A stretch of DNA of 34,617 nucleotides from a virus, in IMG/VR virus record IMGVR_UViG_3300035126_000270, positions 1 through 34,617 of that record; one strand, written 5' to 3'. The translations under genes and the position numbers were made by a program. The notes under the pieces are model-generated. The model searched no databases. It saw nothing but the letters and a program-made list of their open reading frames with translations, and had not been told where the DNA came from. Below are positions 29,429 through 34,617 of this stretch, piece after piece. Within the stretch, counting starts at the first letter, position 1, and every line of letters starts with the position of its first letter.

Positions 29429-31995
29429 CGATTTCCAGCACGACCAGAATCGCAGGCCCGTACACGAGTGGATCGTCGTTCGCGTTTGCGTTCAAGGTGT
29501 TCGCTGCGGCCGATCTAGACGTCGTTCGCTTCGACTCATCGACGGGCGTCGAGTCCGTTCTTTTTCTCACGACCGACTACACGGTTTCGCTGAATGGCGA
29601 TCAGAACTCGAATCCGGGCGGAACGGTGACGCTGGTCGCCGGCGCGCTGACTGCAACGCAGACGCTGACAATCACCTCGAGCATCGCGAACCTGCAGCCG
29701 ACCGACCTGACGAACCAAGGCGGCTTCTACCCGGAGGTCATCACGGACAGCCTTGACCGTGCGACCATCCAGATCCAGCAGATCAGCGACATCGGCGACC
29801 GCACCGTCAAGATCCCGATCTCGGACGGCATCGGACTTGACATGACGCTTCCGACAGCGTCGGCTCGGCAAGGCAAGTACCTGATCTTCGACGCCAGCGG
29901 ACAGCCGAGCGTTTCAAGCGGAACAGGCACGGACACGGCGCTCCGCACGGATCTCGCCGTCAACACGTTCGCTTCCGCCGGCGCAGGACTCGTCGGGTTC
30001 CGTCAGTCCGGTGCGAGCGCGACTGGACGTACCGTCCTGTCCAAGTTGCGCGACTCCGTCAGCGTCAAGGACTTCGGTGCCGCTGGCGACGGCGTAACGA
30101 ATGACGTCGCGGCCGTGCAGGCGGCAGTGAACGTCGGCGGGACCATCTACTTCCCTCCCGGTACGTATGTCATCGACAGCACGATCACGGTCGGGTCGAA
30201 TACCAACATCCTGCTCGATGACGATGCGGTGATTGACATGTCATCGACAGCTTCCGGGTCGCCGTCCACTGCTTTCTACGCGGCCGGGACGATGGGTACC
30301 TGGTACAGCCTGACGGCGAATGCGGTCGTTGGTGCGACCACCCTGACCGTATCGACTGCGAACAGCCTGTTCTTCGCCGCCGGCGATTGGGTGCAGGTTT
30401 CTTCCTCGACCGTGTACGACACCGGATGGACGGATGCACCCATCGCGGAGATCGCGCAGGTCGCATCGGTGAACACCGGAACCGGCGTCATCACGCTCCG
30501 CACTCCGCTGGTCGGTGGGGCATACAACACGGCGCAGTCAGCGCAGGTCCGCAAGGTCACGTTCGTTGAGAACGTGATCGTTGAGGGCGGTCAGTTCCTC
30601 GGTCCATCGCTCGCGACGAACCTGCAGACCGCGGTTCGGTTCGACCAAGCCATAAATAGCCGAATCCACCGCATCCGTGCGCGGTACTTCAACGGCAACA
30701 CGATTCGGCTCACGAGCTGCCTCTTCTGCGTCATCGATGATGTGTACGTCGAGGATGCCTTGGCAACGACCACGGGATACGGCGTCAACATCGTTGACTG
30801 CTGCCAGGACTGCATCGTCGCGAACAGCTCGTTCCTGCGCTGCCGGCATGCTGTGACGAACACCAAGGCGACTGGAAGCGTCGGCATCAACCGCCGCATC
30901 ACGTACTCGAACTGCAGGTCGTTCGGGACGATCAACACCGGGGATGCATTCGACACGCACGCGAACGCCGAAGGCATCCTCTTCTCGAACTGCATGTCTG
31001 TTGGTTCTGCCGCAAGCGGGTTTAACCTCGAGTGCGGGTCCGGGCAGGTCATCGGATGCACCGTGACGTCGCCGGCAACCAACGGCATCACGCTTGCGAC
31101 CCACACGACGATCACGGAGAACGAGTTCATTGTCGATGGGTCAAGCACCTTCGGCGGATCGACCGGGCTTTCCATCGCATCCGGCAGCACGCAGAACAGC
31201 ACCGACACGCTGCTGATCCGCGTAAGCAACAGCTCGTTCCGCGATGCCTCGAGCAGCGGAATCGAGATCAATCCAGCTGCGACGAGGTTCATCAGCAACG
31301 TGAGCGTCGATGGCTGCTACGTTTCAGGCGCATCAACAAGCGGAGCATTCTACATCGATACCGATGTCAGGCGCTTCGTCGTGAGCGACTGCAACATCGT
31401 GCAGACCACGGCTGTCGCAGGCAGCATTCTGCAGTGCCGAGGCACCTACGGCGTCATCAACGGAAACGTTGTCCAGTACGGCGTCAACGGCGCGAATGGA
31501 ACAAGCAGCAGCGCCTGCATCAGGATCACGGATGCGTCGAACGTGACGGTGTCGAACAACGTGGCACGAATGCCATCGCCAGCAGGCGGCTGGGGCATCC
31601 GCATCACAGGAACGACGTCGAACGTGGTGATCGGCAACGGCAACAACATGCTGGACTGCACGGTCACAGGCATCTCGTATGTCCAGGGAACGCAGTATCC
31701 AGCCCTAGTGATCGCTTCAGGCGTCGTGACGCTTCCGCACGGCGGCAATGGCGTGTACATCATCGATACCGAGGGTGGTGCCGGAACGGATGATCTTGAC
31801 ACCATCAACGGCGGAATCCTTGGACAGCAGATCACCATCGGCCAGACGGCAAGCACCAAGGACATCGTCGTGAAGGACAACACCGGGAACCTTCGTTTAG
31901 CAGGTGATTTCACGATGAATAACCTGCAGGACAACATCACGCTTTACTACAACGGCGGCGATTGGGTCGAAATCGCACGCGCCGACATCGCATAA
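29425..31995 (+). CDS. Tailspike with T7-fibre-type N-terminus and pectate-lyase-like beta helix
   Basis: 856 residues. Residues 1 to about 140 match the T7 tail fibre N-terminal attachment domain pattern: SSTTRIAGPYTSGSSFAFAF, FLTTDYTVSLNGDQNSNPGG, GGFYPEVITDSLDRATIQIQ. From about 211, SVKDFGAAGDGVTNDVAAVQ followed by IYFPPGTYVI opens a pectate-lyase-3-type right-handed beta helix, continuing with repeated N/S/G-rich rungs to about 760. The C-terminus is a small beta domain. The N-terminal part docks on the tail; the helix probably binds and may cleave a host surface polysaccharide. Catalytic residues cannot be identified by eye. It is preceded by a possible promoter and mini-ORF. Confidence 0.92.
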   Translation: MTISSTTRIAGPYTSGSSFAFAFKVFAAADLDVVRFDSSTGVESVLFLTTDYTVSLNGDQNSNPGGTVTLVAGALTATQTLTITSSIANLQPTDLTNQGGFYPEVITDSLDRATIQIQQISDIGDRTVKIPISDGIGLDMTLPTASARQGKYLIFDASGQPSVSSGTGTDTALRTDLAVNTFASAGAGLVGFRQSGASATGRTVLSKLRDSVSVKDFGAAGDGVTNDVAAVQAAVNVGGTIYFPPGTYVIDSTITVGSNTNILLDDDAVIDMSSTASGSPSTAFYAAGTMGTWYSLTANAVVGATTLTVSTANSLFFAAGDWVQVSSSTVYDTGWTDAPIAEIAQVASVNTGTGVITLRTPLVGGAYNTAQSAQVRKVTFVENVIVEGGQFLGPSLATNLQTAVRFDQAINSRIHRIRARYFNGNTIRLTSCLFCVIDDVYVEDALATTTGYGVNIVDCCQDCIVANSSFLRCRHAVTNTKATGSVGINRRITYSNCRSFGTINTGDAFDTHANAEGILFSNCMSVGSAASGFNLECGSGQVIGCTVTSPATNGITLATHTTITENEFIVDGSSTFGGSTGLSIASGSTQNSTDTLLIRVSNSSFRDASSSGIEINPAATRFISNVSVDGCYVSGASTSGAFYIDTDVRRFVVSDCNIVQTTAVAGSILQCRGTYGVINGNVVQYGVNGANGTSSSACIRITDASNVTVSNNVARMPSPAGGWGIRITGTTSNVVIGNGNNMLDCTVTGISYVQGTQYPALVIASGVVTLPHGGNGVYIIDTEGGAGTDDLDTINGGILGQQITIGQTASTKDIVVKDNTGNLRLAGDFTMNNLQDNITLYYNGGDWVEIARADIA

Positions 31996-31998
31996 GAG

Positions 31999-32223
31999 AT
32001 GACCATGCAGCACCACGACGAACTCTTCCTCGCCATCGGTCGCCTCGAGGGGAAGATCGACTCGATCCTCGCCCAGCAGTCGCGGCAGAACGACGAGATC
32101 AAGTCGCACGACGAGCGCATTCGTCACCTCGAGCAGTCGAAGAGCCACATCCTGGGATACGCGGCCGCCGCCGGCGGCATCCTAGGGCTGGTCGCCAACT
32201 ACGTCATCAAGGCATTCGCCTAA
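31999..32223 (+). CDS. Holin-like protein with coiled coil and C-terminal membrane segment (74 aa)
   Basis: 74 residues; ATG at 31999 or 32005. Residues about 5-48 form an amphipathic coiled coil (LFLAIGRLEGKIDSILAQQS then RIRHLEQ), and about 51-70 a hydrophobic segment (ILGYAAAAGGILGLVANYVI) ending in a short basic tail. This build is that of XhlA-like or small single-span holin/holin-accessory proteins. Its place after the tailspike fits the start of a lysis cassette, but no endolysin is visible in the window, so the lysis role is inferred. Confidence 0.72.
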   Translation: MTMQHHDELFLAIGRLEGKIDSILAQQSRQNDEIKSHDERIRHLEQSKSHILGYAAAAGGILGLVANYVIKAFA

Positions 32224-32232
32224 AGGAACACC

Positions 32233-32775
32233 ATGCCTACCGACATCGTCATCGCCACCGACAAGCCGGAGTACCGAACCAGCGGACTCGTCACCGCCTC
32301 GAGCGGAACCTACGACGCCGCCGTCCCGACCGCCACGATCCCGTCCACGACCGGGCAGACGTTCCTGGTGCCGACGAACCTCGGCGACAAGCCGAGCCTG
32401 CTGCGGATCGTCCCGTTCCACAGCGCCAACAACGCGACCACGCCGAGCGTGCGCGTGATCGGCTGGTCAACCTACACGCAGACGAGCGGCACCCCGGTGT
32501 ACGTCCCGACGCTGCTGTGCGACCTGGCGTGCGCGTACAACGGCACCTCCGGCAGCATCCCGAACCTGACGGTGAACGGCACGGCGCAGTACTTCTTCCA
32601 CGCGATCACCGCTGCGACCGGCGTTCCCACCGTGAACCTGTACAGCCCCGGCACGGCCGCCGCAATTGGCACCCCGCCTGCCGGCGCGTTGATTGACACG
32701 GTCGGCCTGCAGTACATCACCCTGCAGTTTGAGTCCTCGACGGGAACGATGGGCTGCTTCTACTCCTTCCTTTGA
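32233..32775 (+). CDS. Beta-rich virion-type protein (180 aa), function unknown
   Basis: Start ATG 32233 with AAAGGAA upstream. The protein is rich in Thr, Ser, Gly, Val and Pro, with few charges, as in beta-structured virion components. It contains TIPSTTGQTFLVPTNLGD and a C-terminal AGALIDTVGLQYITLQFESS. No domain is recognised and no signal peptide is present. It lies between a holin-like gene and a spike-like gene, so it may be a tail-tip, spike-associated or decoration protein. Confidence 0.75.
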   Translation: MPTDIVIATDKPEYRTSGLVTASSGTYDAAVPTATIPSTTGQTFLVPTNLGDKPSLLRIVPFHSANNATTPSVRVIGWSTYTQTSGTPVYVPTLLCDLACAYNGTSGSIPNLTVNGTAQYFFHAITAATGVPTVNLYSPGTAAAIGTPPAGALIDTVGLQYITLQFESSTGTMGCFYSFL

Positions 32776-32787
32776 CGGGAGCGCATC

Positions 32788-34584
32788 ATGCGTAGCCTCC
32801 TCGGCCGATTCCATCGCCCGTTCGCCAGGAGCGCGGACGAGCAGCTGCTGCTGATGAACAACCTCGGCGACGGCAGCACGTTGTCGTTGGACTTCACGAC
32901 GATGGGCAACACGCTCGACCCGCGCCTGACGTTGACCCGCGCCAGTAACGCCACGTTCATCAACGCTAGCGGGCTGGTGAAGTACGCCGAACAAAACCTG
33001 TTTTTCAATACCAACTTTGCGGGTATTTCTGGAAGCAACCCAACACTATCGAATGTCGGATGGTCGTATGGGTTTACGGCTGGAACCGCCACATTCAATG
33101 GCGATGGCTCGGTCACCATGTCTGCATCTGGTGGCCGTTGCACCATAAACAGGATTACGAGTTTCGCTGGATCTGGACGCCGCATTATTGTGTCGGTTGA
33201 CATAACCAGCAACGGGGACACCGGGCTTATTCCAACGCAATTGCTTCGTGATGGAACGCTGACAAACAGCGTGTACTACATCAACAGCAATCTGTATACG
33301 AGCGGCACTGTAGTAGGGCCATGCACGCTGACATTCGTTGCGGACTCTCCGACAGCAGCAAACTCCACTCCATTCTTTGGTGTTGGAACATCTGGAAATG
33401 TAACGGCGACAGTGACATTTGCGCGTCCGCGCTTTGGACTGTGGGACGGCACATTTCCTCTTCCGTATGTTGTCAATACTTCTTCTGGTGCAAGCCCTTC
33501 TGAATACCACGGCCCCCGCTTCGACTACGACCCGACCTCCATCGGCACTCCGCGAGGACTGCTGATTGAGGGAAGCGCGAACAACCTAGTCTTTAGTAGT
33601 GTTGATTTATCGAATGCAACCTACTGGTCGCAAATTGGAACTGGAATTGTTGTTCAGGGTTCTCAAGGCCCATCTCCAGATGGTCTAAATAATGCGACCA
33701 AAATTGCCATTGGTACTACTGGCAATTACATCGAAACTGCGCTTGGTTTGGCGGCAAACACCGTCTACACCTTGTCGTGCTTTGTCAAGAAGGTGGGAAC
33801 AAATCAGTATGCAAGTCTTGCGACTGGAACTGGTTCGGCTTGGGTAGGAACTGGAGGAGGAGTAAATTTCGATTTCAACAATCCAAATGCGTCAACTACT
33901 AGTGGTACAACAGTTGGCTGGGGATACACCGCATTTCGTGATGGTTGGTATCGTGTCACATACACCGTAACCACATCCGCAACGCCAGCAAATGCGAGAA
34001 TGCGTCTGCGTGTAGATACTGTTGTTGGGGCAGACGGGTATTTGGTGTATGGCGCACAGGCCGAGGCAGGAAACGGGGCCAGTTCTTATATCCCGACCGG
34101 GGCAAGCACGGGGAGCAGGAGTGCGGATGAATGCCTCATGGATGCAACGAACTTCGCAATAGGATCGTGGTACACGGCTGCACAGGGAACCTTTTACACG
34201 GATGTCGAATACACCGCGCTGTCTGGGAACCAATCTGGGATTCAACTTGCGGACAACTCAGGCGGAAGCGAAACGAACAGGCTTTCGATTCGTCGGGGCA
34301 TTGCGATTGCGACTCGGGGCGGAACAACCGCAAGGCAGTTCACTCCGACAGCAACGGCACGGGCCAAGTCTGCGTTCGCGTATGGAACTGCTGATTACAG
34401 ATTTTCGCAGAACGGTGCGACATTCAGTGGCATTGCAGGCGACAACGGCGCATCTCCGAGCAGCATTGATCGAATCAGGATGTTTGCTCCCGGCCCGACG
34501 CAGATATACGGATGGCTTCGAGCGATCAAGTTCTGGCCTATTTCGCAGTCACAGTCATTTATCAACGCCCTGACCACCCTGTAA
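32788..34584 (+). CDS. Modular tail/head-spike-like fibre protein (598 aa)
   Basis: Starts at ATG 32788 with GGGAG upstream. The conserved N-terminal part (to about residue 70) contains DFTTMGNTLDPRLTLTRASN, a motif known to me from marine and other phage spike proteins. Two jelly-roll/CBM-like modules follow: about 70-235 and about 265-440 (the second begins NLVFSSVDLSNATYWSQIG, like the phage head spike fibre domain). The C-terminal part (about 446-598; FAIGSWYTAAQGTFYTDVEY) resembles a concanavalin/LamG fold. The two modules are encoded in DNA clearly richer in A and T than the linking region around 33505-33590 (GPRFDYDPTSIGTPRGLLIE), suggesting domain exchange. It probably binds host surface sugars. 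Confidence 0.82.
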   Translation: MRSLLGRFHRPFARSADEQLLLMNNLGDGSTLSLDFTTMGNTLDPRLTLTRASNATFINASGLVKYAEQNLFFNTNFAGISGSNPTLSNVGWSYGFTAGTATFNGDGSVTMSASGGRCTINRITSFAGSGRRIIVSVDITSNGDTGLIPTQLLRDGTLTNSVYYINSNLYTSGTVVGPCTLTFVADSPTAANSTPFFGVGTSGNVTATVTFARPRFGLWDGTFPLPYVVNTSSGASPSEYHGPRFDYDPTSIGTPRGLLIEGSANNLVFSSVDLSNATYWSQIGTGIVVQGSQGPSPDGLNNATKIAIGTTGNYIETALGLAANTVYTLSCFVKKVGTNQYASLATGTGSAWVGTGGGVNFDFNNPNASTTSGTTVGWGYTAFRDGWYRVTYTVTTSATPANARMRLRVDTVVGADGYLVYGAQAEAGNGASSYIPTGASTGSRSADECLMDATNFAIGSWYTAAQGTFYTDVEYTALSGNQSGIQLADNSGGSETNRLSIRRGIAIATRGGTTARQFTPTATARAKSAFAYGTADYRFSQNGATFSGIAGDNGASPSSIDRIRMFAPGPTQIYGWLRAIKFWPISQSQSFINALTTL

Positions 34585-34588
34585 TCAC

Positions 34589-34617
34589 ATGGACTACCTC
34601 CTCCGCACCGCCACCGA
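34589..34617 (+). CDS. Start of a further gene, cut by the window edge
   Basis: ATG 34589, four bases after the previous stop, opens a frame reading MDYLLRTAT to the edge. The tight spacing suggests a real gene in the same operon. Too little is present to identify it. Confidence 0.45.

Noticed and set aside
29425-34617. Diversity-generating retroelement as in phage BPP-1
   Set aside because: The capsid genes resemble BPP-1, but no reverse transcriptase gene, template repeat or matching variable repeat was seen here.
1-34617. Integrase, attachment site, CRISPR array, insertion sequence, rRNA or tRNA gene
   Set aside because: No recombinase motifs, spacer-repeat pattern, transposase, terminal inverted repeats or cloverleaf-like sequence was found by reading; a tRNA scan of the full sequence would settle the tRNA question.

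Overview
The window is a stretch of a tailed bacteriophage genome (or prophage) of podovirus type with high GC content (roughly 64-65 percent by eye). The call rests on a terminase pair, a T7-type head-tail connector portal, a capsid block resembling Bordetella phage BPP-1 (Bbp19-like protein, scaffold, Bbp17-like major capsid protein, Bbp16-like cement protein), T7-like tail adaptor and nozzle proteins, large ejection proteins and a T7-fibre-type tailspike. No integrase, tRNA or rRNA gene, CRISPR array or reverse transcriptase is visible. The host cannot be named from the sequence; a GC-rich Gram-negative bacterium is a reasonable guess.

Layout. Bases 1-2145 (minus strand) hold an operon of small genes joined by 4-base start/stop overlaps. 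It ends in a C5-cytosine DNA methyltransferase that runs off the left edge, and a second conserved gene lies inside the methyltransferase in another frame. A divergent control region (2146-2307) separates it from a plus-strand set: a metallophosphoesterase, two small basic proteins and a small HExxH-type protein. A lone minus-strand gene (3936-4505) follows.

Bases 4506-5050 are non-coding and dense in signals: a 10-bp repeat array, strong hairpins, a promoter, and an mRNA leader with two competing long stems. This leader opens the replication-type genes (a DUF1376/YdaU-like protein and a possible helicase-loader-like protein). A block of tandem 12-bp repeats, DnaA-box-like sequences and a perfect hairpin inside the first of these genes is a candidate origin. 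Small accessory genes follow (6104-7451), then the late module on the plus strand: packaging (7448-9164), a GNAT acetyltransferase, the portal (10005-11717), the head (11729-14880), tail adaptor and nozzle (14954-18229), ejection proteins (18231-20786), a 2856-residue polyvalent ejection protein (20823-29393), a pectate-lyase-like tailspike, a holin-like protein and two further tail/spike proteins up to the right edge.

Most notable points: (1) the giant ejected protein carries an ADP-ribosyltransferase-like domain, a domain with a helix-hairpin-helix DNA-glycosylase-like Lys/Asp signature, and a zincin peptidase domain. Repeated EQAA linkers divide these domains, and the first two sit in cassettes of lower GC. 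(2) Several genes without a Shine-Dalgarno sequence have a -10-like hexamer only 6-9 nt before the start codon, which points to leaderless or near-leaderless transcripts. (3) The leader at 4957-5036 contains two mutually exclusive 12- to 17-bp stems. (4) The gene inside the methyltransferase gene has its own well-placed Shine-Dalgarno sequence. Family assignments come from recognised motifs and gene order, not from database searches.
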